DNA from: Molanna angustata
Lineage: Eukaryota > Arthropoda > Insecta > Trichoptera > Molannidae
Length of the DNA stretch: 64,000 nt
Direction of reading: 5' to 3'
Assembly (NCBI GenBank): GCA_963576475.1
Contig: OY754970.1
Span: forward strand, 28,099,091-28,163,090
The number at the start of each line of letters is the position of its first letter. Position 1 is the stretch's first letter. The translations under genes were made by a program, and so were the position numbers. Below are positions 1 to 11,433 of the stretch, piece by piece. The notes below the pieces were generated by a model that was given only the letters and a program-made list of their open reading frames with translations, searched no databases and had not been told where the DNA came from.

Positions 1-299
1 TTTAAGTAATCTATATTCTGGCAAATATGTATAGAACATTTTATTTATATTGAAAAAATGCATCTATTTTTTAATAAAAATGAGTAACGTACAATTATAA
101 AAAATAACAATATAATAAAAAAGAATTACGTAAAATATTGTAACTTAATCAGTCCATCTTTGACTGTTGATAATAAATCAATGAATCCTTCCTATCTAGT
201 GTGATTCCTGAAAATGGTCCTGGATATACATAATATATGTCCCAGGACCTGATCCTCTTCAAATTATATAATAATTATAAACATTTCTTTGCACCCTAC
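1..299. other. AT-rich non-coding stretch
   Basis: No open frame, repeat copy or motif that I can support. The sequence is AT-rich with scattered short A and T runs. Confidence 0.4.
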
Positions 300-480
300 G
301 CAAGTGGCGAGTTTATTGCTAAATGGCAATCCCTTCCAACTAACCAGTGTTTCTAGTCCAAAGCAGCAATATTTTCGTGAGAATCTAATTTAAATAAATT
401 TCTCCTCTGCTGGTGATCGAACTCAGAACGCTCGCACAGAAGCCAAACGGCTTACCAACTGTACAATGGGGGTCGGCTTT
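300..480 (-). repeat. SINE family B copy, degraded
   Basis: Read on the minus strand, this has a tRNA-like promoter remnant (B-box-like GAGTTCGATCACC) followed by GCAGAGGAGAAATTTATTTA. The same junction occurs in the copy at 5.65-5.88 kb. The part at 300-370 also resembles 22.2-22.3 kb. The B box is imperfect and no clean target duplication is visible. SINEs are short pol III-transcribed retroposons mobilised by LINE proteins. Confidence 0.6.
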
Positions 481-2150
481 GGTAAGGCATCGGTACAATG
501 GCGAATTCTAAGCGGCGTTAGTGTTTTCATTTTTATTTTTTTACAACGCACAGCACACAGTTATACATGCATACAATTATTAAAAGTAAATAAATAAAAA
601 TACAAATATAACATGTACCTCTTACGTACTATACCTAATATCAAAATAAGACAGTAAAAAAGTGTGAATTGTCTAAAAAGTACGTTGAGGCGTGCCTTGT
701 TCGTCTGTTTGGTATGTTTAAGTTAATTATTTTATTAAAATACACTCTACTGATAAAATATGCTTTTTTTCCAAATTATTTCTTATTATAATAGATTTTT
801 ATTAATGTCCATTCCTTTAAAGAAACTTGACAACAGTCAATATACAACAAAATTTTATGTTAATGCTATTCAACAAAAATATCGTAATTGTAACATGTGT
901 AAGTGATTGACTGATATAAAAAAACATATCTTTATTTTAATAAAGTTTAGTTTTTCGATCGACAATTCTTGATAGAACTCCATTGTATATAATTATAATT
1001 ATTCTGACGATTTTCCTTGCACGAAATGCGTCAATAATCGAATCAATTTAAATAGAACATATACCGAGTTTTTTTTATTTTATAATTGTAATATACACCC
1101 CGCTACCGCTACCGCCGTCATGCATACATAATGTTTCGTTCTTTATTTACATTGATAATTTTTCATCATTTTTTAATTAAATATGTATTTCCGATATTTT
1201 TCTATTTATTTTTTATCGCCTTTTTGTTGTCAACTTTTATTTTTTGTTTTGCATACAATTATTTTATTTTTTATTATTAATATTTTTGTAATATTGTGTA
1301 ACTCCTTTATTTTTTGTGTATAATTGTAAAAGGCTTCTGGCCATAGTTACAAATAAATATATCTTTAAATTTTAATCCTATCGAAGATTTTTAAATATTA
1401 ATTTCCATCAGTATTGGTTATTTTTCAGTTATAATCAAAATACATAATTATAATAAAAAAGGGTTTATTTCGATAAACAACATATGGTTTATATACCTAT
1501 TTATATTAGGTTTGCGTGTTTAATTATTCAGAAACAAAAAAAAACGATTTTTTTTTTTTTGTTTATGCTAAACTTCACCGTTGTTCTTTGAACGCATTCC
1601 TCTAACCCTTTGGTCCTGAATTGTAATGAATAATATTATGCATAATTGATTTGTCGATGGAATTTTTTTACTTTTTCGGTTAATTCAACCTCCTGTACAT
1701 TATCCCTCCCTCCCTTTCTTACTCCCCTGATAACTCATGGCCATGCAGACCATAAATACGCTATCAATTTTTATTTTTCTACCGGATCCTGGGTTCATGC
1801 CTCATTTTAATTCTTTTTGATTCCGGCCTCCCGCTCTCTTCGGGGAGTATCGCCATTAAGATTATTCAAATAAAAACAATTATGTAAGATTTTTATTGTA
1901 GAGGTAGGAAAACGTGGAGACGGACAAATTAGCATGTCCGCGATGCCTCGGAACAATGAGTGATTATTGTTTTATTATAAGGGTTTGGGGGGCAATAAAA
2001 GTTAAAAAACGCAGATAGATATTGATCATAAAAATTGTCGTAAAAGCAATTCGTTTTCAATTCTAGTACTTGAGTGCTTTTATCAAATATTGAGTTACAA
2101 GAGTTTTTCAACAAAATGTATTAACAATTAGTTTACTACTTTCAGCGTAT
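481..2150. other. AT-rich non-coding stretch
   Basis: About 1.7 kb without coding potential. It holds many T runs and a short pyrimidine-rich patch (about 1690-1730). The 61-codon frame at 1929-2114 on the minus strand has no coding signature. Confidence 0.4.
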
Positions 2151-2155
2151 ATAAA

Positions 2156-2345
2156 TGACTACCACCTGAACTGAGGCAAATCGACAACTTAGCACTATTC
2201 AGGAAACACCTGAAAACTCACTTCTTTCGCGAGTCTTAAAAAACCTGTAATAGTTATATTCAAAGCGCACTTGAGGTGACGTTATCACAAAAACGGCGCT
2301 ATAAAAATTATCCCAATTAATTATTATTATTATAAATAAATAAAA
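2156..2345 (+). pseudogene. LINE 3' end (SFGDRAF..LWN type), truncated
   Basis: Positions 2156-2239 translate in one frame as a C-terminal tail containing PPELRQIDN, LALFRKHLKTHFF and RES, then a stop. The 3' untranslated part has a closely matching copy at 17.5-17.65 kb. This tail style is typical of the reverse-transcriptase protein end of CR1/L2-like non-LTR retrotransposons, which is family knowledge. The 5' part is missing, so this is a dead 5'-truncated insertion. Unlike the longer copy, it has no internal stop in the retained codons. Confidence 0.75.
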
Positions 2346-2960
2346 ATATATACAAAACATTTATTCGATGCTTTTCTAAATAAGAGGCTTCCAATTTTAA
2401 TCTTTGGCTATTTGTATGTAAAAAATTAAACCTGTTTCTTAATCAAATATGTGATTGTAATTAATTCAATGATTCGCGAATAAATATAAATCGTTATTTT
2501 TGTGGTACATCATATTATGCTCCCTTACTCTGATTTCGAAACTTCATGTTTTTTCTTAATAAAATGATAAACAGTAGCTACAATTTCATCTGTAGGTATA
2601 CCCCGGAATTCGTGATTAATAAAAAGTTATTTTATATATTTTTATTTATTTAAAATTGGTTAAAATGTGTCACAAAGTTATAGCAAAATCGTTTGAAGAT
2701 ATTTTATAAAAGGTGTTTGGTGAAATGGGAAATTCGCATGTATATGGCAATAAAAATAAAATTTTAACTGATGTTTTTCATAAAAGTTGTCAATGTATTT
2801 TTAACGTCTTGTGTCTTTTCAACATTTTCTACTATCTAATTATTAATATGAGGATGACTGTTTTACCTTCCAAGGGCCTTTTCAGCGTATAAAATATACC
2901 TTTTGTACTCATATAATTGAAAAAGACATTAAATTTAAAATAAACATTTACAAGAAAATA
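2346..2960. other. Non-coding stretch before satellite
   Basis: AT-rich with no supported gene. The minus-strand frame at 2832-3041 runs into satellite units and is an artefact of them. Confidence 0.4.
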
Positions 2961-4040
2961 AATCTGCGAAGTACTTATTTTCTTACTAAAGCAGAATACA
3001 AATCTGCGTAGTACTAATTTTCTTATTAAAGTAGAGTACAAATCTGCGTAGTACTAATTTTCTTATTAAAGTAGAGTACAAATCTGCGTAGTTCTTATTT
3101 TCTTATTAAAGTAGAGTACAAATCTGCGTAGTACTAATTTTCTTATTAAAGTAGAGTACAAATCTGCGTAGTTCTTATTTTCTTATTAAAGTAGAGTACA
3201 AATCTGCGTAGTACTTATTTTCTTATTAAAGTAGAGTACAAATCTGCGTAGTACTTATTTTCTTATTAAAGTAGAGTACAAATCTGCGTAGTTCTTATTT
3301 TCTTATTAAAGTAGAGTACAAATCTGCGTAGTACTTATTTTCTTATTAAAGTAGAGTACAAATCTGCGTAGTACTTATTTTCTTATTAAAGTAGAGTACA
3401 AATCTGCGTAGTACTAATTTTCTTATTAAAGTAGAGTACAAATCTGCGTAGTTCTTATTTTCTTATTAAAGTAGAGTACAAATCTGCGTAGTACTTATTT
3501 TCTTATTAAAGTAGAGTACAAATCTGCGTAGTACTTATTTTCTTATTAAAGTAGAGTACAAATCTGCGTAGTACTTATTTTCTTATTAAAGTAGAGTACA
3601 AATCTGCGTAGTACTTATTTACTTATTAAAGTAGAGTACAAATCTGCGTAGTACTTATTTTCTTATTAAAGTAGAGTACAAATCTGCGTAGTACTAATTT
3701 TCTTATTAAAGTAGAGTACAAATCTGCGTAGTTCTTATTTTCTTATTAAAGTAGAGTACAAATCTGCGTAGTACTTATTTTCTTATTAAAGTAGAGTACA
3801 AATCTGCGTAGTACTTATTTTCTTATTAAAGTAGAGTACAAATCTGCGTAGTACTTATTTTCTTATTAAAGTAGAGTACAAATCTGCGTAGTACTAATTT
3901 TCTTATTAAAGTAGAGTACAAATCTGCGTAGTTCTTATTTTCTTATTAAAGTAGAGTACAAATCTGCGTAGTTCTTATTTTCTTATTAAAGTAGAGTACA
4001 AATCTGCGTAGTACTTATTTTCTTATTAAAATAAAGTAAA
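2961..4040. repeat. 40-bp tandem satellite, 27 units
   Basis: A 40-bp unit beginning AATCTGCGTAGTACTTATTT repeats 27 times in perfect register. The first and last units are the most diverged, as expected at array edges. Units differ mainly at two positions, giving three types: GTACTTA (c), GTACTAA (a) and GTTCTTA (t). Their order is caatatcctccatccccccatcccattc in groups. The run c-a-t-c-c-c at units 11-16 recurs at units 18-23, which suggests expansion by multi-unit blocks. No transcript or protein is implied. Confidence 0.97.
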
Positions 4041-4880
4041 AAAACTCCAACATAAAATAAGATACATATTGTTTTTTGTATCCAATAATATGTTTTGTAC
4101 AAACTAAATTTATTTTATTTTCAATTCAAACACGAATATATTTTTCTATTAAATTGTTCTAAGGAATGTCACACTGCCAAATTTAAATCAAGTCTGTATC
4201 TCCCTCTCACGGCATTAATAATGTATGCGCGAAACCAAAAAACACAGCTCTCAAGAAATTTTTAATCTGGCCGCAGTACATATTTTGGGGACGGCAAATG
4301 AAAAATTTAGATTGCATTACCTTCTACCCCTCGGTCTCTTCCCTTACACCGCTAGCCCATCCCCCCGACCACCCGATACAGCCATCCCCCTATCCGACCA
4401 ACAGACCTACCTATCCGACCACCAGCCCCCCCGGAGTATAAGGCAGCTGGGGTAGAGAGCAGAGAGCCACGCAGGTACCCCACAGAAGCGACTGCAAATC
4501 AAGTAATTAGCTTCTCCCCGCGGTACGCCGTAACCGCCTTACAAAATTTAATGATTTTTTTAGCTTTTTTACACACACACACTTGAGAAATTTGACGAAG
4601 TTAGTAGGTATAATATGAGCTAGCGAACTTCTCCCGTAAACTTCAAATCAATCTCTCTTTAAACAAACGACGCTGTCAACGCGGCTCCCTTGCGAAACCG
4701 GTGACTTGTGACCGCCGTTTCAATGACATACTTTTTTTTATCAAGCCGCTTGTTTAAATAATTATTCCGTCTTCATAAATCATTTATACTTTCAGCGACT
4801 GCAGTTTTTATAGATTACATGTACAAATTATGAAATCATTCTGATATTTTCTTATTATTTTTCTTCTTCGTCGTCTGCCC
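4041..4880. other. Unique stretch with GC-rich block
   Basis: The surroundings are AT-rich, but 4320-4530 is markedly GC-rich and has repeated CCGACCA-type motifs. It is followed by a TATA-like GTATAAGG at about 4436 and, 30 nt on, GCCACGCAGGTACC, which could be a splice donor context. No reading frame is recognisable. It could be a promoter or a conserved element, but nothing proves function. Confidence 0.3.
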
Positions 4881-5104
4881 TAATTGTGAAGGTGGACTTT
4901 CCTCGGAGGAAGAGATCCAGCTGTCATTTAATCTCTTCGGCGGTGTTCTGGGTAGTCTTCTATTGTTGGGTATTTCTGTCTTTACAATTTTAACGATTCT
5001 TAAACGTCTTCTGCTATGTCCTCCTCACCGCATATGGACCTGATCATTGCATTTCTGATGCGGTCCCTGAGGGTTCTTTCTGTAATGGAGCGTAGGGTCT
5101 TCAT
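4881..5104 (-). pseudogene. LINE reverse-transcriptase C-terminal fragment
   Basis: Starting at 5104 on the minus strand, the translation begins MKTLRSITERTLRDRIRNAM and continues IRSICGEEDIAED. After a frame break comes RRLPRTPPKRLNDSWISSS. Both are typical of the post-reverse-transcriptase region of non-LTR elements (an xLRDRIRN motif, then a GRPPKRWxDxW-like motif). Stops and a frameshift show it is dead. Only the 3' end survives. Confidence 0.7.
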
Positions 5105-5640
5105 TTCAGTTTTTCTATAACAAATTTTGTCCTGTTTTTCTTCTTAGTTTTTGTTTGATTTATTATTCTGAAAATGTATCGAAAAATTCACTAAAGAAAG
5201 ATACAAATCATTTAGTGTTATGTCATAAAATCTAAAGCATAGTATTTGAATTCATGATTCAGTGTTTTTTTTTAATATGCCTTCTTTGAATCTTTGGGTA
5301 GGTATATAGTTTAGCGGTGTACTAGTATTTATGATTTGATATCACTTGCTTTTTTGCTTTATGTGTACTTGAAAAGTCAGAGCTCTCATAATATGTAACA
5401 AAACTATAATTTGTAGTCTTATTCATATTAACTTATGTTAGGTTTTCAATAGTATATGACATAATTATTAAAAATCACATTTCATAATAACATAATAGTT
5501 CAAATCAATAATAAAAATCGAACTTTATGTATCGTTTACTAGGGGGGAGTGTCAATGATCTGGACATTTTCAAACATTTGACAAGTAAAATCGTACGGTA
5601 TTATAAAGGGACTTTTATAATCTATAATTTCTATCAAAAT
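5105..5640. other. AT-rich non-coding stretch
   Basis: No gene, repeat copy or motif supported. Confidence 0.4.
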
Positions 5641-5654
5641 TATTTCAGCAAAAT

Positions 5655-5882
5655 AAATTCAGAAGTGGATTTATGTATGGTATAAATAAATAAATAAAAA
5701 AAAATATAAATTTTGGCTGCTTCGTTGCACATGTGTATTCAACTGAGTCAAGTGTTATGAAGTGGACAGTAAAAATGAAACTAATAATAATGAACACTTT
5801 CTTGCACTCATTTAAATAAATTTCTCCTCTGCTAGGAATCGAACCCAGGACGCCTGCATAGTAACCTCGGCGGTCGGCGGAA
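5655..5882 (-). repeat. SINE family B copy
   Basis: On the minus strand a tRNA-like head with a near-consensus B box (GGGTTCGATTCC) leads into TAGCAGAGGAGAAATTTATT, then a unique body, and finally an (ATTT)n tail near 5690. The head and body junction is shared with the copy at 300-480. This is the better-preserved copy of this family in the window. Confidence 0.75.
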
Positions 5883-7044
5883 TTATTTACTTTCATAAAA
5901 ATGTAAATATTCAAAACATAAATACACAAAAGTATTACAGAAAAAATATAGTTTTAAAGGATTTTTGGAAATGACAAATAAAATAATTTATGAGATAACT
6001 TCTGAATCTATTGCTTAAAAATAATCTAAAATTATTGTGGAATAATTGAGTATATTATTTACAATTCAAACAGAAAAAATGACGCATTTATTCGACCACT
6101 TTCTACTTACATAGTTTACATTGAAACCAATCAAGAGAACTAGTCTCCCTTATCAACTACACATAAAATAGTTACCTACTCAAATCAATTGCAATAACTT
6201 TTCCTCGTCCTTTGTCATTATTTTTCCCTTTATTCCCTATAAAAATTTTAATTATTCCTGAATTTTTCAAATCGTTCTCTCTTTTACTATCAAAGACATG
6301 TATCGAATCATCTTAACTACATATTTAATATTCATCTATCGTTTCTTCAGGTTCGCGCATTATTTTTTAAGTTTATTATATGTAAAATATTATGTATATC
6401 TGCCGATTTGTTCAGTAGCACCTAAAATTTAGTGTTCGTAAATTATATGGGAAATGCAAACATATTGTAATAAAAAATCAGATTTACATAAATAAATTTA
6501 AACACTTATTTAATTTACTATAAATCTTGCTAGAAAAATGTTCTTTAAATACTAATGAATACACAAACTTTCACTGATTGTTCTGACGATAATCGTATTT
6601 AATTCGTACCTAGTAAATAAGTTAAAATATAGTTCATATATTATTTCAATAAATTCACATCCTGAAAGGCATCTCGTTCTAAGTAAAAATTAAAGTACTC
6701 ACTTAAGTAGGTACTTCTATGTTATCTACGACCATTAAAAGGAAAGTCTTTAAGAGTTCTTAACTTATCGCCTTAGGGATAAACTCGGTTCACTGCAACG
6801 AAGGTATTCGTCTGGTATCAAGATTAAAGATATTTATGCGTTTGCTTCCACACTTCGTCTTTAAATAAACTACAGCTCACGTTTTTGAAAAATATATATT
6901 TGCTAAATGACCTGCAAAGGTCCTGCGAGCCTTGGACTTGCGAGTAAGACCAAGACCACCCTGGTCTTGCTTTTGCTCATCACTAGTGAAAAGAAGAAGG
7001 TTTGTAACAGCGCCAGCGTTTTTGTTTATATTAATCTTCATTGA
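5883..7044. other. AT-rich non-coding stretch
   Basis: About 1.1 kb with no supported gene. A short GC-richer patch near 6910-7015 is not recognised. Confidence 0.4.
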
Positions 7045-7168
7045 TTCATACTATCACGGCATTTCTTTCAATGTAGGATAACAGTGCGGGTGTTCATAAC
7101 CTAATAACAGTGCGGGTGTTCATAACCTTATAACAGTGCGGGTGTTCATAACCTTATAAAAGGAAGCC
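7045..7168 (+). repeat. CACGGCAT dispersed element, with internal triplication
   Basis: This starts with a CATACTATCACGGCAT-like end. It ends with the family motif GCGGGTGTTCATAACCTTAT AAAAGG, but here a 26-bp segment starting ACAGTGCGGG is repeated three times (7081, 7107 and 7133). Relatives lie at 10.24, 19.63, 20.07, 26.17, 53.75 and 55.64 kb. Confidence 0.8.
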
Positions 7169-7184
7169 AGTTTACATTATAGTA

Positions 7185-7531
7185 ATATACCTCAATTTTT
7201 TTTTAACAATTTTTATAAAAATTGAATTTAGTGACGACATCACTTCATACAATTTGTATCGCCTATACACAATATTATGTAAGAAGAGTTAATAGATACT
7301 TAAATCTCCAAACATACATACATACCATTATGCTGTTTTCATATTCTGGGTAGAAAAAAGGACTGACCTCCATACTGTCCTATCTTGACATACATCTGTT
7401 GTATGGAAAATAAAATATCCTTAAATATTCAATAATTTGGATTTATGAGTTTATAGTTTGGTACTTATTCTTCAACTATACATACTATCGCTATCGAAAG
7501 TTGGATCTCATGTGTTACATGCAACTAGTCT
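7185..7531 (+). mobile_element. 345-bp dispersed repeat, copy 1 (Helitron-like end)
   Basis: This matches 23812-24169 along its whole length in the same orientation, with small indels. Both copies end at the same point, GCAACTAG followed by T, just after a small hairpin (CATGT-GTT-ACATG). Helitrons end in CTRR preceded by a short hairpin and insert between A and T, so a non-autonomous Helitron is possible. The 5' end does not show a clean A|TC junction, so the class is unsettled. Confidence 0.7.
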
Positions 7532-8032
7532 AATAAAATATCATTTGCGTCCTATGGATATTTACACTCCACGACACATCTGCTGGAGTTAACGTTAATT
7601 CTTTTGTTAACTTGTAAGGCTCTTTTATGAATTATTCTAAGAATACGAAAAATACTTATTGCAAAATTTTCTCAACAGGCTAGTGAACGGAATCATAGTA
7701 AATCCCTCCGTTGACTCTGTCAGTAAATGCATGGAGAGCACCCCGCACTACCTGTGCTGCACTGAGCTGGGCTATGGTCCAGATTATATCTTGACACTTG
7801 ATGGATGAATGGTTATTGGATCTTTACATTTTTATCATATTTCGCAAAACCCTACACACTAAACACCTAAATCTAAAACCAGCTATATGCACTCGATGGA
7901 TAAAAAAATACTCTTGTATATTCGTTTTAAAAAATAAATATTTTCTATACGACTTAATATCTTATCTACATAATATCTTGCAATTCACCATACCATTAAA
8001 AAAAGAATAAGCCGATAAGTTTACATATTGAC
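7532..8032. other. Unique stretch
   Basis: The segment at 7690-7800 is richer in GC than its surroundings and non-repetitive within the window. The 70-codon frame at 7798-8010 shows no domain or coding signature. I see no function. Confidence 0.35.
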
Positions 8033-8267
8033 CTTTATTTATTTATTTATTTATTTAATATTGCTTCTCGGGCAACTAACAGGTACTATGTCAAATATTA
8101 ATTTGACACGCACCCAATAACAAGTTGCCACATTCTGGAGACTTAGATATTAATCGTCTCACAGATCCAGACTGAAAACACAATTAAAAACTGAGTCTCC
8201 ACCGGGAATCGAACCCGGGACCTTTGGATCAGCAGTCAGATACCCAACCAACTCAGCCACGAAGGCC
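8033..8267 (-). repeat. SINE family A, full-length copy
   Basis: On the minus strand it begins GGCCTTCGTGGCTGAGTTGG. This contains an A box (TGGCTGAGTTGG), and a perfect B box (GGTTCGATTCC) follows about 45 nt later. A body of about 160 bp ends with CCCGAGAAGCAATA and an (AAAT)n tail at 8033-8060. The head aligns best with a tRNA-Lys-type layout, but the anticodon stem is mispaired and GCT sits at the anticodon position. Other copies: 10.66, 20.43, 31.56, 39.44, 45.49 and 58.61 kb. Confidence 0.93.
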
Positions 8268-10230
8268 AACAAACTTTCATGTTCAATGCGTTTTTAATAC
8301 ATGGCAGAACATTTTTTCAACAAACTTCGAACGGATATAAGAGAGTCCATAATTCATGAACAGCTAGGAAACAAAATAAAAAAAACAATTTAAAGTAAAA
8401 TAATTTAAAACGGGCTAAAAGTTTCATGGGGTATAAATTAATTTATTGTTTTGATGCTTTTTTTGTATACCTAAAGATATAATATTGTTGATTTTATATA
8501 TTTTGTGTGTTTTTATGTTTGTAATTGAATCGTTCTATATGTATTCACTTTATTCATTCCTGTGCAAGTGATGAATACTTAATGGCACCTTTTTCCAAAA
8601 AAAAAAAACATTGTTTTCAGTCCAGAGAAGCAAAATTTGCGGAAATAATAATTTTCATAAACATAATGAATTGCCATTTACATAAGAATTTACTATGAGG
8701 AAATGATATAAAGTTGTATAAAAATTATCTGCAAAATGTCGTCTCTTCTATAAAGTTGTGAGAATCCTAAAACTAATATTACGAAAATATAATATAACGC
8801 TAGCGCCTTTTCCTTTTTATAAGTATTTTGGCCTCCTTGTGAAAATATTCTGTAGTATGTAGCGACACATACTATTTCCTGATCTTGTGTGCGGGTGAAA
8901 TATGTCTTTCGCGATAGATATTTTCCTACTCAGTAGATAGTCAATATAGGGTTACAACGAGAGTACCTTGTTTGACTTTGAAATATTGCCCGTCCATACA
9001 CTATAAAGTTCATAGTGTATCTACAGGATTGCACTGTACTCCTTGGAACTTCACTTTTGAATTTATTGCCTTTTTTGCGAAATATGATAAGACCATTTTG
9101 TGCACCGCAAACTCCATTGCAAATATCCTCCCGAAAATTTCTACAATTATTTTTGAAAATATACATTATACTAACATATCCAGCATTAACCATCTCCCTG
9201 ACGAGATAGGTAGAGATAAACCAACACCAATAATGCATGTGTTGTAGGACTACTCATGATACGATAGTAATATCTTGTCTCTATCCAGTACACGATAATA
9301 ATCTTATCTTAATATACATACAATCATAAAAATTCGTTGAGATCTAAGTTTAGAATTGAATTATCATTATTTTTTTATAAATTTCAATAAGTTTCAGACT
9401 TTAGTAATCTTTAACATTAAAACTTATTGATACATACATATGTATGTATGTTTGTATCACTAATTTTTAATCTTAAAGATTTCTAAAGTCTGAATCAAAT
9501 AATAATCAATTTCATGGGTAGCCCTGCTGATAGCCATTAACATTTATTTATTTAACATAATATTATTTTTAACGCCCTAAATGGGCTTTCATAAAATTGG
9601 TAAATTGATTTATGAACCACGAAGTAAAATACCTACATAAATATGTAAATACAACTTCATTATCAAGTTTTTTGTAATCTCTAAACAGGTGACAGTCATT
9701 ATTATCATTCAAGACGTCGTCGTATTATTTTATTCTTTAGTGTGCATACTTCAGTAAATCCCAAGGAATACAAGACAAGGACTTTAACTCTAAAAAGATT
9801 TTTCAACACTTCCCCTAATTTATGAAATGCAGCTTTTTAAAAAATGCACATGATTTATTTATAACCATTAAATATATCTCAACACTTGTAACCAGATTGA
9901 TAGTCTGTGTGGTACCTACCTACAAATCTTTCACATTTTTGGGAAATTCTTTAAAGAGAATTGCGAATGTGAATATCCACTGCAAGTCATGTAAAGGCAT
10001 TTTTCAAATTCATAACCGATATTAATATACTTAATGGGGACACAGAAACAACGATATTATACCTAATATATTCCAACCCATAGAAGGAAACATATGTAGA
10101 GCACTCCACCCTAACGCCCAAAGAAATATATCTACATCATTTTTAAATATCTTTTTTGAAAATATAATATGATACTTCTTTTTATTCCACATTGTTATTC
10201 TTTCTACCATCGTTGTTATTCATTTCATTC
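8268..10230. other. Unique stretch with overlapping unrecognised frames
   Basis: Mostly AT-rich. Between 8930 and 9247, open frames of 102 codons (minus), 91 codons (plus) and 64 codons (plus) overlap one another. None shows a recognisable motif, a start context or relatives in this window. An unidentified decayed element is possible, as is chance. Confidence 0.35.
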
Positions 10231-10590
10231 ATTCATTCATACCATCAAGTCATATTTATTTATTTATTTATTTGTATATCTCACAATGTGGGGTAACCAG
10301 CGACAGAAATGCGGGTGAGCATAACCTTATAAAAGGAATCACGGCACGTGCGTCATGACACGAGAGAAGATGTGTGGGGATTTCGATTTTCAGAATGGGT
10401 GGTGAACGTCATAGCGTCTAAACTATGTGAGACGTATTTTTGCCTCTTGGACATAATATTTTCAATTACCCGGTTCATATGAGACACCTAAAAAACGATT
10501 ATAATAGAATAGAATTATAATGGAAGGAAACGATTATAATGGAAGTACTGTTCTAAACCGGTGCCACACAACATTTCACCTTTAACATAT
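10231..10590 (+). repeat. CACGGCAT dispersed element, long copy
   Basis: It shares with 20068-20350 the blocks ACAATGTGG..GTAACCAGCGACA, GCATAACCTTATAAAA, CAGAATGGGTGGTGAACGTC, ACTATGTGAGA and TGTTCTAAACCGGTGC, in that order. A TTTA run (10255-10273) has expanded inside the first block. With the 20-kb copy it defines an element of at least 280 bp. Confidence 0.8.
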
Positions 10591-10654
10591 TTTTATAATA
10601 TCAATATTTTGTTTCTTTTCTCTTCGTGTCCTGCACTACCTATTATTTGTGTTA

Positions 10655-10808
10655 ATTCCCGAACAACAGTTTTGTTGTCAAATATCAATTTATCCTGCAC
10701 CCAACAAATATAACAAATACTCACAGATCCTGACTAAAAACACAATTACAAGCTGTGTCTTCACCGAGCTCACAAGTCAGATGCCTAACTAATCGAGTCA
10801 AGAAGGCC
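10655..10808 (-). repeat. SINE family A, degraded copy
   Basis: This is a diverged family A copy with the tRNA-like head at 10808. The B-box region is deleted and replaced by CACCGAGCTCACAAG, so it is probably transcriptionally dead. The body motifs AACTGTGTCT, CAGATCC and ACGCACCCAA-like remain in order. Confidence 0.75.
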
Positions 10809-11433
10809 GACTTTACATTGATTTATTGCGCATTCGTATAAGGCACCTTACCCACTTTCTTAAATTTTTCTTTGTTGATTATACTGTTAAGTACACTAAT
10901 CTCTCACTGATATAAATTAATACTGTAAACGATTACCGATTGAGAATAACTTCTCAATTTTATTTATTTTTACGTAGGTATTCAAGTATTATTATATTTT
11001 TTATATTCACACATATACTGCATAAATTTTTGCGTTTACAAGTACTGTACCAGTTTTGCAATCCTGAAATTGTTTTAAATATTACATACCAACCAAGAAT
11101 GCTTAGTAAAAAAAATAGTGTATAATTTTTTTTTACATTTCATGTTGAAATTTTGAAAATAATAACTCTGTGGTTACGGTGGAATGCTTCATGATACATT
11201 TTATTTTAGAATATGTGCTCCAGCGAAGCGAGAATAATATAAGTCAGACTGAAAAGAAATGTTCCTAATAGTAATCAATGAGAGATGAGAATTTCTGCAA
11301 TATGGAGAGACGTTGCTGATAAAAATATATGTGAAAAATAAATTCTGAAGGAATAATTTTGGAAATGTTTTACAATTGTTTTTTAATGAAGTTGTATACA
11401 CGTAAGAGAAAGATTATTTTCCGGATCAGTCCA
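10809..11433. other. AT-rich non-coding stretch
   Basis: No supported gene. The frames at 10940-11125 (plus) and 11201-11401 (minus) lack coding character. Confidence 0.4.

Noticed and set aside
8196..8268. Possible tRNA gene on the minus strand
   Set aside because: A and B boxes are good, but the anticodon stem does not pair and the sequence continues into a SINE body shared with six other loci.
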